A DNA stretch of 64,000 nt from Bog-473 sp963781955 (GTDB lineage: Bacteria; Actinomycetota; Acidimicrobiia; Acidimicrobiales; RAAP-2), in the NCBI GenBank assembly GCA_963781955.1, contig CAWAHU010000001.1, positions 868,001 to 932,000 of the forward strand, written 5' to 3'. Position 1 is the first letter of the stretch; each line of letters begins with the position of its first letter. This document shows, one piece after another, positions 54,322-62,732 of the stretch. Under the pieces are notes generated by a model that searched no databases, had not been told where the DNA came from, and saw only the letters and a program-made list of their open reading frames with translations. The translations under genes and the position numbers were made by a program.

Positions 54322-55143
54322 ATGGAAGAGCCACGCGACGGCCACCCGACGAACTGCTTCGCCCCGGGCCTCCTCGAAGGCCGGGTGGCCTTTGTGACCG
54401 GCGGGGCCACCGGGATCGGGAAGGAGATCTGCCGGGTGCTCGGCCACGCCGGCGCCAGCATCGTCATGGCCAGCCGCAAGCGTGAGAACCTCGAGGCGGC
54501 GACCCGCGAGCTCGCCGACGAGGGCGTGGACGCCACGTATGGCGTGTGCGACGTGCGCGACCCCGATGCTGTGCGCTCGGTGCTCGAGACGGGCCTGTCG
54601 GAACAGGGCCGCCTCGACGTGGTCGTGAACGACGCCGCGGGCAACTTCCCCGCCCCGATGTCGGCGATCTCGCCGAACGGGTTCAAGGCGGTCGTCGACA
54701 TCGACCTCCTCGGCACCTACAACGTCAGCCGGACCGCCTTCGATCTCTGGCTCGGGGCGCACGGCGGTTCGATCGTGAACATCTCCGCACCGTTCGAGCA
54801 GCGGGGCGTGAGCTACCAGGCACACGTGGCGGCCGCCAAGGCCGGGGTCAACTCGTTGACCAGGACGTGCGCGGTTGAGTGGGGGCCCCACGGCATCCGC
54901 GTCAACGCCATCGCGCCCGGCTCGATCCAGGGGACCGAGGGGCTCCGGCGGTTCGCCGAGGTGCTGCCCGACGCACCGTCGCGGCCGACGAACCCCCTCG
55001 GGATGCATGGCCACGGGGTCGACATCGCCAATCTCACCCTCTTCCTCTGCAGCCCGGCGGCCCGCTTCATCTCCGGTCAGGTCATCGCCGTCGACGGCGC
55101 GGGCTCGGTCGACATGCTCCGGCTGGCGGTGGAACGGGCCTGA
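54322..55143 (+). CDS. Short-chain dehydrogenase, 2,4-dienoyl-CoA reductase-like
   Basis: 273 residues. The NADP-binding loop is VTGGATGIGKEI, with VMASRKRENLE after strand 2. VVNDAAGNFPAPM replaces the usual NNAG with NDAAGNF, and NISAPFEQRGVSYQAHVAAAKAGV lacks the canonical YxxxK spacing; both are typical of 2,4-dienoyl-CoA reductase-type SDRs. VEWGPHGIRVNAIAPGSIQGTEG is the matching tail. It would act in degradation of unsaturated acyl-CoA. It follows the CODH operon by 35 bases but is probably functionally separate. Confidence 0.88.
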   Translation: MEEPRDGHPTNCFAPGLLEGRVAFVTGGATGIGKEICRVLGHAGASIVMASRKRENLEAATRELADEGVDATYGVCDVRDPDAVRSVLETGLSEQGRLDVVVNDAAGNFPAPMSAISPNGFKAVVDIDLLGTYNVSRTAFDLWLGAHGGSIVNISAPFEQRGVSYQAHVAAAKAGVNSLTRTCAVEWGPHGIRVNAIAPGSIQGTEGLRRFAEVLPDAPSRPTNPLGMHGHGVDIANLTLFLCSPAARFISGQVIAVDGAGSVDMLRLAVERA

Positions 55144-55158
55144 GCGGTCTGCGCCGGT

Positions 55159-56427
55159 TCAGCCAGGCTCCCAGCGGGCCACTTGCGTGCGGAGCCAGCC
55201 ACTCTCCCAGAAGCTCTCCTCACCACCATGGTCGAGCAGATGGCGGTGGGCGGCGGCCATCAGCTCTCTGAGGCGCCGTTCGTCGTGCCCGGTGGAGGAC
55301 ACCGCCTCGCCCAGCCGGATCGCCACGACGGCGTCGCCGCGGGCCAGCGCGGCCTCGGCCCGGTCCAGTGCGGTGTCGGCGCCGGCGGCGTGGACGAGCT
55401 CGGCCAGGGCGGCTCCCGCCGGGTCCGGGTGGAGCTCGGTGGTCGACTGCAGCTTGAACCATCCCACGTAGGTCTCCCACAGCGTGCGGACGGCCCACGA
55501 GACCTTGCCGTAGCCCTGGCCGACTCGCAGCTCCGGCGGCAGTTCGATCTCCCGCATGAGCGTCCAGACGTCGGCCCCCTCGTTGAAGCCCTCGAGGGCG
55601 CGGCGGTGCACGTAGTCGACCGCATCGTGCAGGCGTTCCAGCGATGCCCCGATGAGGTCGGCACCGACGATCGGGTCGTGGCGTCCCGTCACCAGTATCT
55701 CGGGTCGTAGCGCGCGGACCATCCGGTTGGTGGCCAGCTGGGGCTCGACGAACCGATACTTGTCCCCCCGGAGGGTGTTGAGGTTCGGGAAGTGCGGGAA
55801 GAGCGGCCCGAACAGGTTGCTGACCAGGGCGACCCGGTGCTGGGGCAGCCAGACCACGGCGCAGTCGGTCGTCTCGCCCACCGCCGCCAGGAGCTCGACG
55901 CGCAGGCCGTCGACGTCCAGGCCGAGCCGCTCGTCGAAGGTGACGTCCGGCGTGGGCTGCGACTGGCGCATCGGCACGCCGGGGTTCTGCTCGGCGATGC
56001 GGCGGGCGTCGGTGCCCAGCGTGTCGAACCAGATCCCGGCCGTGCGCATCCGCAGGCCCTGGATCCGCCGATCGTCGACCTGGCAGGCCGGGTTGTTCGC
56101 CTGTGCGATGTAGGTCGTGCCGGGGTCCTTGAACAGGTCGACTCCACCCACGTGGTCGACGTGTGCCTGGGTCGTGACGATGTGGTGGGTGGGCCCGGGA
56201 CGAACGGCGTCGAAGACGCGCTTGTGGTGCGGCGCCTCGTAGCCCATGCCGGTGTTGACGATGATGCGCCCGTTGTCGGTGAGCACCAGGTAGGCGGCCG
56301 TGGTGCCCCCCGAGCGGTACACCAGTCCGTCGACCACGGGGTGGGCCGGGTCGTCGTAGACGGGCGTGAGCAGCTCCTTGCCGGGGCGGGTGTCGATCAG
56401 CTGGTCGACCTGCTGCGCGATGTTCAC
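55159..56427 (-). CDS. MBL-fold hydrolase, alkylsulfatase-like
   Basis: 422 residues from a GTG at 56427. The metal-site motif reads TTQAHVDHVGGVDLF, with H-x-D-H but Ala in place of the first His, followed by GETTDCAVVWLPQHRVALVSN and TGRHDPIVG with later ligands. The C-terminal 170 residues (HRRALEGFNEGADVWTLMRE onward) match the dimerisation domain of linear alkylsulfatase-like proteins. It is preceded on the same strand by a sulfotransferase, a suggestive pairing of sulfate transfer and removal. The frame continues to 56547 through a tandem repeat; the GTG in the repeat unit nearest the gene was chosen. Confidence 0.8.
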   Translation of the reverse strand: MNIAQQVDQLIDTRPGKELLTPVYDDPAHPVVDGLVYRSGGTTAAYLVLTDNGRIIVNTGMGYEAPHHKRVFDAVRPGPTHHIVTTQAHVDHVGGVDLFKDPGTTYIAQANNPACQVDDRRIQGLRMRTAGIWFDTLGTDARRIAEQNPGVPMRQSQPTPDVTFDERLGLDVDGLRVELLAAVGETTDCAVVWLPQHRVALVSNLFGPLFPHFPNLNTLRGDKYRFVEPQLATNRMVRALRPEILVTGRHDPIVGADLIGASLERLHDAVDYVHRRALEGFNEGADVWTLMREIELPPELRVGQGYGKVSWAVRTLWETYVGWFKLQSTTELHPDPAGAALAELVHAAGADTALDRAEAALARGDAVVAIRLGEAVSSTGHDERRLRELMAAAHRHLLDHGGEESFWESGWLRTQVARWEPG

Positions 56428-56471
56428 TGGACCTCGATGTTCACTGGACCTCGGATGTTCACTGGACCTCG
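56420..56471 (-). repeat. Triplicated 17-bp translation start region
   Basis: Three copies of ATGTTCACTGGACCTCG (plus-strand reading) at 56420, 56437 and 56455. On the minus strand each is a GAGGTCCAGTGAACAT unit with a ribosome-site-like GAGGT and a GTG. Copy 3 holds the sulfotransferase stop; copy 1 supplies the MBL hydrolase start. The GTGs are not in a common frame. Confidence 0.9.
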
Positions 56472-57712
56472 ATTCGTACGGGGAAGCGGTCGAGGTATGC
56501 CCCGAACCTCGATCTGACTTCTTCGGGGGTGGTGGAGAAGTCACCACGGAGGTCGTAGAGGACCTGACCCTCTTTGCCGCGCCGGTGGCCGGCCCGGTAG
56601 GCCCTGATCTCCGCGCGCGCCTGGTCGGTCAGCTCTATCCCGGCGCAGTCGTAGACGCGCTGGAGGGTTCCCATCTCGTCGGCCATGTACTCGTGGAACA
56701 GGACGTCGACCGTGTGGCCCTCCGGGAGCACGGGGCGGTCCCGGAGCGAGGCGTCGAGCAACCGGCCGATGCGGTCGGTCCAGTAGTCGCGGTACCACTC
56801 GGGCTTCGGGGAGCGGTAGGCCGCGCGCGACCCGTAGCACAGCATGGTGATGGTGGACTGCACCACGGCCACCGGGTCGCGGTGGGTCACCACGATCGTC
56901 GCGTCGGGGAATGTCGCCAGGAGCGGGCCGAGCTGCTCGAGGTGCTGGGGGGACTTGAGCACCCAGCGCGACCGGGGCCGGTACCACTGCAGGATCTGCA
57001 GCACGCGCTTCATGTAGGCGTAGTGCGGCGTCTGGTCGTGGGACAGGTAGTAGTCGCGCCACCGAGGTGCTCGGGCGATCCATTCGGTGTTGTAGTTGGA
57101 GAAGTCCGGGGCCTGGAGCTCGTTCTCCTCGTGGACGTGGTCGGGCTCCATCGGGTGCATGGCGGCCACCAGCGGCGCCCCGGCCTGCATGGCCTCCCAC
57201 GCCTCCTGGCAGCGGGTCCAGCGCGGGTCGACGCCGTCGTCGCCGGTGGGCCCCGCCGGGTCGGGAACCGGTTCGTAGGACTCCCAGAGCGGCAGGGAAC
57301 GGAACCTGGTGTCGGCCGCGAGGAGGTTGACCAGGTGCGTTGTGCCCGACCGCGGGAGCCCGACGACGATGACCGGCTCGGTGATCGGGACGTCGAGGAT
57401 CTCGGGGTGGCACCCCAAGAGGTCCTGTATGCGCAACCGGTTCGCCGCGTAGCGGACGCAGTCGCCGAACATCAGCATGCGGCCGAGGCCCGTGCGTTCG
57501 TCGTCCGCGTCCATCTCGGCCAGCTGGACCGCCAGACGCTCGCGGAAGTCGTCGGGACCGAAGTCGTCCAGACCCGTACGGTCGACGGCGGCCTCGCACA
57601 CCGCGTCGACGGTGAGCTCGGTGTGACGCGACTCGCCGTACTCGATGCCCGCCCGCTGGATGTCGCTCAGCACGGGCTGAGCCAGGTCGTCGATCCTGAT
57701 GACGTCGGGCAT
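56459..57712 (-). CDS. Sulfotransferase family protein
   Basis: 417 residues from an ATG at 57712. The PAPS 5'-phosphosulfate loop is VIVVGLPRSGTTHLVNLL, and the 3'-phosphate region is ATIVVTHRDPVAVVQSTITM. SRWVLKSPQHLEQLGPLL is the conserved segment of the Sulfotransfer_3 group. It transfers sulfate from PAPS to an unknown hydroxyl acceptor in the cytoplasm. It lies 25 bases after an SDR gene on the same strand, and the last residues are encoded by the tandem repeat shared with the next gene's start. Confidence 0.9.
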   Translation of the reverse strand: MPDVIRIDDLAQPVLSDIQRAGIEYGESRHTELTVDAVCEAAVDRTGLDDFGPDDFRERLAVQLAEMDADDERTGLGRMLMFGDCVRYAANRLRIQDLLGCHPEILDVPITEPVIVVGLPRSGTTHLVNLLAADTRFRSLPLWESYEPVPDPAGPTGDDGVDPRWTRCQEAWEAMQAGAPLVAAMHPMEPDHVHEENELQAPDFSNYNTEWIARAPRWRDYYLSHDQTPHYAYMKRVLQILQWYRPRSRWVLKSPQHLEQLGPLLATFPDATIVVTHRDPVAVVQSTITMLCYGSRAAYRSPKPEWYRDYWTDRIGRLLDASLRDRPVLPEGHTVDVLFHEYMADEMGTLQRVYDCAGIELTDQARAEIRAYRAGHRRGKEGQVLYDLRGDFSTTPEEVRSRFGAYLDRFPVRIEVQ

Positions 57713-57737
57713 GTCCGCCGCTTCAGGGGGGCCCGCC

Positions 57738-58487
57738 TCAGAGGGCAAGGTACCCGCCGTCGACGGCGAGCACGGAGCCCGTCGTGTAGGCCGACGCGTC
57801 GCTGGAGAGGAACAACACCGCGGCGGCGACCTCCTCGGGGGTGCCCATGCGGCGCTGGACGCACCGCGCCAGCTCGGCATCGAGCAGGTCGGGGAATGCC
57901 TTCATCGGCGACGTCATCGGGGTGTCGATCAGGCCGGGGGCCACGGCGTTGACCCGGATGCCATCGGGTGCCCAGGCCACAGCCAGGTTCCGCGTGAGCG
58001 CCACCAGCGCCGCCTTGGCCGCCGAGTATCCCGGCACGATCGTGGTGGAGCGGAACGCCGTCATCGACACCAGGTTGACGACGCTGGCCCCGCCGGCCAT
58101 GGAGCTGGCACCCAGCGCCCGGCGGGCGCCGACGGTGAGCCGCATGGCGCCGGCCAGGTTCAGGTCGAGCGCGGCCGAGAACGCGTCCGGCTCCCACTCG
58201 TCCCGGCCGTCGGGAAAGTTGGCCCCGGCGTTGTTCACGAGCACGTCGAGGCTCCCCAGCGCGCCGGCGAGAGCATCGACGGTGCCGTGGTCCCGAATGT
58301 CGAGCCGGCGGAACTCGAAGGCCGACAGGTCGGTGTCGTAGTCGGTGGCCGACGCGTGCGTCCCGGTCACGGTCACCGATGCCCCGGCGGCGGCGAACGC
58401 GCAGGACACGGCGTGGCCGATGCCGCTCGTCCCGCCGGTGACGAGGACCGACGTGCCGGTGAAGTCAAAGGCCGACCGGTTCGTCAC
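57738..58487 (-). CDS. Short-chain dehydrogenase/reductase (classical)
   Basis: 249 residues from a GTG at 58487 with a GGGAGG site. Cofactor loop VLVTGGTSGIGHAVS, NNAG in VLVNNAGANFPDG, and catalytic Ser, Tyr and Lys in LVSMTAFRS and PGYSAAKAALVALTR. The C-terminus TTGSVLAVDGGYLAL is standard. T-G-T after strand 2 (VTVTGTHAS) leaves the cofactor choice open. It is the first gene of an SDR-sulfotransferase-MBL run and divergent from the gene at 58693. Confidence 0.9.
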   Translation of the reverse strand: MTNRSAFDFTGTSVLVTGGTSGIGHAVSCAFAAAGASVTVTGTHASATDYDTDLSAFEFRRLDIRDHGTVDALAGALGSLDVLVNNAGANFPDGRDEWEPDAFSAALDLNLAGAMRLTVGARRALGASSMAGGASVVNLVSMTAFRSTTIVPGYSAAKAALVALTRNLAVAWAPDGIRVNAVAPGLIDTPMTSPMKAFPDLLDAELARCVQRRMGTPEEVAAAVLFLSSDASAYTTGSVLAVDGGYLAL

Positions 58488-58692
58488 TGCTCGCCTCCCA
58501 TCGTGATCATGACGCGTCCCGGAACCCGTTGCCCGCCGGCGGGGGAGCGCGGGCGTGCTCCTTCGAGGAGCACGGTCACGAGGCCACCGATCCAGCGTAT
58601 CGAAGCAGGGTGCTTCCACCGGAGGGGCTCGGCTAGATTCGGCCCCCGGGGGCGCACGTCGCCGTCCGTGAGGGTGGGGGAGGCTCGGGCAG

Positions 58693-59649
58693 TTGCAGCA
58701 CCCAGACGACGAGTTCCATCCTCCGACCGGCGACGACCCCTACTGGACCGAGACCTGTTGGTTCACCTTCACGGTGCCCGAGCGCCGGCTCTCCGGGCAG
58801 TTGTACCCGTTCTTCCGGGGCAACCAGGGCGTGCTGGCCGCCGGCGTGTTCTTCTGGGACGAGCTCGGGGCCACCGCGGCCGACGCCCGCTACGCCCGCC
58901 AGTTCTGGCACCTTCCGGTGCCCGACCAGCCGCTGTCCGACATCCGCCTGCCCAACGGGATCGCGTTCCGTTGCATCGAGCCCCAGCGACGGTGGGAGCT
59001 GGCCTACGACGACCCCGACACGGATGACCCCGAGGCCGCGGTCTCGCTGCGCCTGGCGTTCACCGGGGTGGCCCGACCGAACTACCTGGGGGAGTCCCAC
59101 CTCGACCAGCCGGGCCGTTTCGAGGGCGTCGTCCGGCTGTTCGGTGAGGAGATCACGGTCGACGCATTCGGCTTCCGGGACCGCTCCTGGGGGCCCCGCT
59201 CGCAGTTCGGGCTCGGCCTCCACGGTACACCGGCCCTCCACGGCGGCTACAGCTATGCCACGGCCTCCGAGCGTGACGCCTTCCACGCCATCACCATGGA
59301 CTTCGGTGACGGCTGCGTCGCCATCCACGGTTCCGTGCTGCGTGGCGGTACCTGGTCGAAGGTGGTGGCGGGGACGAGGACGGTGACCCGGCGTCACGAC
59401 GGGAGCGCCCACCCGGCCGAGGTCACTCTCGAGCTCACCGACGAGCTGGGCCGGCACGTGCGGGCCGAGGGCCGCTGCCTGAACGGCTTGGGGTTCTTCC
59501 TCAACCCCAACCTCTACTCCGTCAACTGCCTGACCAAGTGGACCTTCGACGGTGTCAGCGCCTACGGCGAGGACCACGACAACTGGAGCGCGACCGGCAT
59601 CCGCCGATTCTTGCGCTCGCAACGAGACCCCAGAAAGGACACGCCATGA
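58693..59649 (+). CDS. DUF7064/7065-like protein
   Basis: 318 residues from a TTG at 58693. The start HPDDEFHPPTGDDPYWTETC and the pair FGFRDRSWGPRSQ and DDHDNWSATGIRRF follow the pattern of a beta-rich actinobacterial family (DUF7064/7065), thought to adopt a lipocalin or AttH-like fold. No signal peptide. It is directly coupled to the phosphotransferase gene (ATGA overlap). The biochemical role is unknown; such genes often occur in steroid, terpenoid or fatty-acid catabolic clusters. Confidence 0.75.
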   Translation: MQHPDDEFHPPTGDDPYWTETCWFTFTVPERRLSGQLYPFFRGNQGVLAAGVFFWDELGATAADARYARQFWHLPVPDQPLSDIRLPNGIAFRCIEPQRRWELAYDDPDTDDPEAAVSLRLAFTGVARPNYLGESHLDQPGRFEGVVRLFGEEITVDAFGFRDRSWGPRSQFGLGLHGTPALHGGYSYATASERDAFHAITMDFGDGCVAIHGSVLRGGTWSKVVAGTRTVTRRHDGSAHPAEVTLELTDELGRHVRAEGRCLNGLGFFLNPNLYSVNCLTKWTFDGVSAYGEDHDNWSATGIRRFLRSQRDPRKDTP

Positions 59650-60780
59650 CGACCAGCGAGGAGCCGCTCAGCACCGAACGGCCGCAGACGTCGACCCGTG
59701 ACTACGAGCTGTTGCGGTCCCAGCTCGAGGCCTGGTTGCGCGAGCGCCTCCCCGACGCCACGATCAGTGAGCTCGTGGTGCCGGCGAGCAACGGCATGTC
59801 CTCGGAGACGGTGCTCTTCGATGTCTCGGTGCCCGGCGAGGACGAACCGCGGCGGCTGGTGGCCCGCATCGCTCCGGACCCCGCGGCCGACCCGGTGTTT
59901 CCCGCGCTATGACATGGAGCGGCAGTTCCGGACCATGCAGATGGTGGCCGCGCACACCAAGGTCCCCGTGCCCGCGGTCTACTGGCTCGAGACGGACTCC
60001 GCTGCCATCGGCGTGCCCTTCTTCATCATGGAGCGGGTCGAGGGAGTCGTCCCGCCGGACGTCATGCCGTACACCTTCGGTGACAACTGGTTCTTCGACG
60101 CCGCGATCGAGGACCAGGAGCGGCTGGAGCGGGACGCGCTCGAGGTCCTCGCCGCTCTGCACCAGGTCGCGGCCGACGGGCCGGCGCGCTTCCTGGCCGG
60201 ACCCGACGAGAACCGGAGCCACCTGCAGCGCCACGTGCAGGAGCAGCGTGACTACTACGAGTGGGTGGCCGGCGACGGCATACGGTCGCCCCTCATCGAG
60301 CGGGGCTTCGAATGGCTCGAGGAGCACTGGCCGGCCGCCGAAGGTGAGGCCGTCTTCAGCTGGGGCGACGCTCGCATCGGGAACATGATGTTCGAGGACT
60401 TCGCACCGGTGGCCGTGCTCGACTGGGAGATGGCATCCATCGGGCCTCGCGAGATCGACCTCGGATGGATGATCTACATCCACCGGTTCTTCCAGGATCT
60501 GGTGGAGGACCTCGGGATGCCCGGCATGCCGCACGTCCTGCGGCGGGACGCCGTGGCCGCCCGCTACGAGGAGCTGACCGGGTACGCTCCCCGCGACCTC
60601 GACTTCTACACCACGTACGCCGCGCTGCGTCACGGCATCGTGATGTTCCGCATCGCCCGGCGCCAGGCCACCTTCGGCGAGGCAGAGATGCCCGAGGACC
60701 CCGATCACGCCATCTTGCACCACGTGCACCTGCGCGACCTCCTCGACGGCACCTACTGGGACAACGTCACCGCACGCTGA
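59646..60780 (+). pseudogene. Aminoglycoside-phosphotransferase-fold kinase, interrupted by one extra base
   Basis: The ATG at 59646 overlaps the previous stop. The first 86 residues (ISELVVPASNGMSSETVLFD, RRLVARIAPDPAADPVFP) end at a TGA at 59910. One base later in phase the protein continues YDMERQFRTMQMVAAHTKVP, GVPFFIMERVEGVVPPDVMP and FSWGDARIGNMMFEDFAPVA (degenerate Brenner HxD region as GDARIGN), then AVLDWEMASIGPREIDLGWM with the metal Asp. Removing one base in 59901-59907 gives a normal kinase of about 377 residues, like the ACAD10/11-type phosphotransferases. As printed it is broken. Confidence 0.85.
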
Positions 60781-60794
60781 GAGAGGAGCTGGTC

Positions 60795-61211
60795 ATGCGC
60801 TTCAACCACATGGAACTGACCCTGCCGCGGGGTACCTTGACGCGGGGGTTCCGCGAGGAGGTCGACGAGTTCTACGGCGCCGTCTTCGGGTGGAGCGCCC
60901 TCGACACCGAGGTGGTCGGCCAGCTCTGCCACCTCTTGATGCCCGACCCGGACCAGTTCATCCTCCTGGCCGAGAGCGACGCCCCGCTCTCCTCTCCCGG
61001 CTATGACCATCTCGGGCTGCTCCAGGACTCCCGCGCCGAGGTGGACCGCCTGCTCGCCGAGTGCGAGCGCTTCGCCGAGAAGGACGACCGGGTCCGGATC
61101 ATCCGTTACGAGGATCTCGTCTACCCGGGGCTCACGGTGCACGCCTTCTACGTGAAGTACCTGCTCCCGGTCTACTTCGACGTCCAGAGCATGGAGCGGG
61201 ACCCGGCCTGA
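60795..61211 (+). CDS. VOC-like small protein
   Basis: 138 residues from an ATG at 60795 with a GAGAGGAG site. FREEVDEFYGAVFGWSALDT and YDHLGLLQDSRAEVDRLLAEC resemble the beta-alpha-beta-beta-beta modules of glyoxalase/VOC proteins, and the end PGLTVHAFYVKYLLPVYFDV fits the last strands. Metal ligands are not clear. It sits 14 bases after the phosphotransferase gene and is probably in the same operon. Function unknown. Confidence 0.7.
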   Translation: MRFNHMELTLPRGTLTRGFREEVDEFYGAVFGWSALDTEVVGQLCHLLMPDPDQFILLAESDAPLSSPGYDHLGLLQDSRAEVDRLLAECERFAEKDDRVRIIRYEDLVYPGLTVHAFYVKYLLPVYFDVQSMERDPA

Positions 61212-61250
61212 GATGCGGCCCGTCACACCGGCGGGAGCAAGGCGATGGAG

Positions 61251-61257
61251 AGGGAGG
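61251..61257 (+). promoter_or_regulatory. Ribosome binding site deciding an SDR start
   Basis: AGGGAGG lies 5 bases before the GTG at 61263. It favours this start over the in-frame ATG at 61245, which has no comparable site and would add six residues. Confidence 0.65.
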
Positions 61258-61262
61258 TCGTC

Positions 61263-62036
61263 GTGTCACATGTCGAAGGGAAGGTCGTCGTCGTCACCGG
61301 TGCCGCCGGTGGGTTCGGCCTGCTGACGTCGAGGATGCTGGCTGAGCGGGGGGCGACGGTGGTCGGGTTCGACGTCCTCGACGCCGAGGGCTGTCTCGTG
61401 GTCGACATGGCCGACCGGTCGGGCGTGCGGGCCGCCGTCGACGGGGTCGTGGCCGAGCACGGGCGCATCGACGTGTTGGTCAACAACGCCGGGATCATGC
61501 CGCTGGCGTTCCTCGCCGACCACGACAAGGCGGCTGACGCCTGGGACCGCTGCATCGACGTGAACGTGAAGGGCGTGTTGCACGGGATCTACGCCGCCTA
61601 CGACCACATGGTGCGCCAGGGTGGTGGCCACGTCGTCAACATCGCGTCCATCTACGGGAACTACGGGGTGGCCGGCGCCGCCGTCTACGGCGCCACGAAG
61701 GCCGCCGTGATCACGCTGTCGAACGCCCTGCGCGTCGAGGCGCAGGGGAAGATCAAGGTCACCGTGGTGCGGCCGACCGGCGTGCCGGGGACCGGGCTCA
61801 TGGCCGGGATCATGGACATGGGAGCCGTGCTCCCACTGGCCGGCCACAACGTGGACCGGCTGGTCAGTCGCTTCGGCGGCACCGAGCAGGAGGCACCGGG
61901 GCCCGACGACGTCCGCTACTGGGCCATCACGCCCGAGGAGCTCGCGGCGCAGATCGTCTACGCCATCGACCAGCCCGCCGGCGTCGCCATCGCCGACATC
62001 ACCGTCCGGGCGACGGGAGAGGACTACGTGTTCTGA
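61263..62036 (+). CDS. Short-chain dehydrogenase/reductase
   Basis: 257 residues. Cofactor loop VVVTGAAGGFGLLTS, NNAG in VLVNNAGIMPLAF, catalytic Ser in NIASIYGNYG and Tyr and Lys in AAVYGATKAAVITLS. VVGFDVLDAEGCLVVDMADR has an Asp after strand 2, which favours NAD. The C-terminal region (MAGIMDMGAVLPLAGHNVDR) is unlike the other two SDRs here. It is in the operon started at 58693; the substrate is unknown. Confidence 0.9.
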   Translation: MSHVEGKVVVVTGAAGGFGLLTSRMLAERGATVVGFDVLDAEGCLVVDMADRSGVRAAVDGVVAEHGRIDVLVNNAGIMPLAFLADHDKAADAWDRCIDVNVKGVLHGIYAAYDHMVRQGGGHVVNIASIYGNYGVAGAAVYGATKAAVITLSNALRVEAQGKIKVTVVRPTGVPGTGLMAGIMDMGAVLPLAGHNVDRLVSRFGGTEQEAPGPDDVRYWAITPEELAAQIVYAIDQPAGVAIADITVRATGEDYVF

Positions 62037-62057
62037 GGGACCGTACGCTGGGCCGCC

Positions 62058-62732
62058 GTGACGGCAGACCCGGATCGCGCGGCTCATTGGGACGACGCCT
62101 ACCGGTCGCGGGGCGTCGAGGCGGTGAGCTGGTTCCAGGGGGAGCCCACGGTGTCGCTCGAGCTCGTCGCGCACCTCGGGGTCGAACGGTCGGCCGCGGT
62201 CATCGACGTCGGCGGTGGGGCGTCCCCGCTCGTCGACCACCTGGTGGCAGCCGGGTTCGGTGATGTCACGGTCCTGGACGTCTCCGTCGTGGCGCTCGAG
62301 GAGGCGCGTCGGCGTGTGGGTCCGCACGCACCGGTGCGCTGGGTGGGCGAGGACCTGTTGGCCTGGCACCCGTCACGGCGGTACGGGTTGTGGCACGACC
62401 GTGCCGTGTTCCACTTCTTGGTCGACGACGCGGACCGGGCGCGCTACGTCGCCACCCTCACCGAGGCCCTCGAGGACGGTGCCGGCGTGGTGATGGCGAC
62501 GTTCGCGCCCGACGGACCGGAGTACTGCTCGGGGCTCCCGGTGTGCCGGTACTCGCCGGAGGCCCTCGCCGCCGCGCTCGGCCCGGGTTTCACGCTCGTG
62601 GCATCGCGCCGGGAGCTCCACACCACACCGGCCGGTGTCGCCCAGCCCTTCACGTGGATCGCCGGGCGGATGGCCGGCCGCGGGGTGGACCGGTCAGGGG
62701 GTGATGGGGGGCCGCAGCACCGGACCGGGTGA
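62058..62732 (+). CDS. Class I SAM-dependent methyltransferase (thiopurine/TehB-like)
   Basis: 224 residues from a GTG at 62058. HWDDAYRSRGVEAVSWFQGE is the usual opening of this group, motif I is AVIDVGGGASPLVDHLVAAG, the acidic residue is in VTVLDVSVVALEEA, and YGLWHDRAVFHFLVDDADR is the WHDRAVFHFL motif shared with many small bacterial methyltransferases. The last 20 residues overlap the converging carboxyltransferase gene by 39 bases. Confidence 0.88.
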   Translation: MTADPDRAAHWDDAYRSRGVEAVSWFQGEPTVSLELVAHLGVERSAAVIDVGGGASPLVDHLVAAGFGDVTVLDVSVVALEEARRRVGPHAPVRWVGEDLLAWHPSRRYGLWHDRAVFHFLVDDADRARYVATLTEALEDGAGVVMATFAPDGPEYCSGLPVCRYSPEALAAALGPGFTLVASRRELHTTPAGVAQPFTWIAGRMAGRGVDRSGGDGGPQHRTG

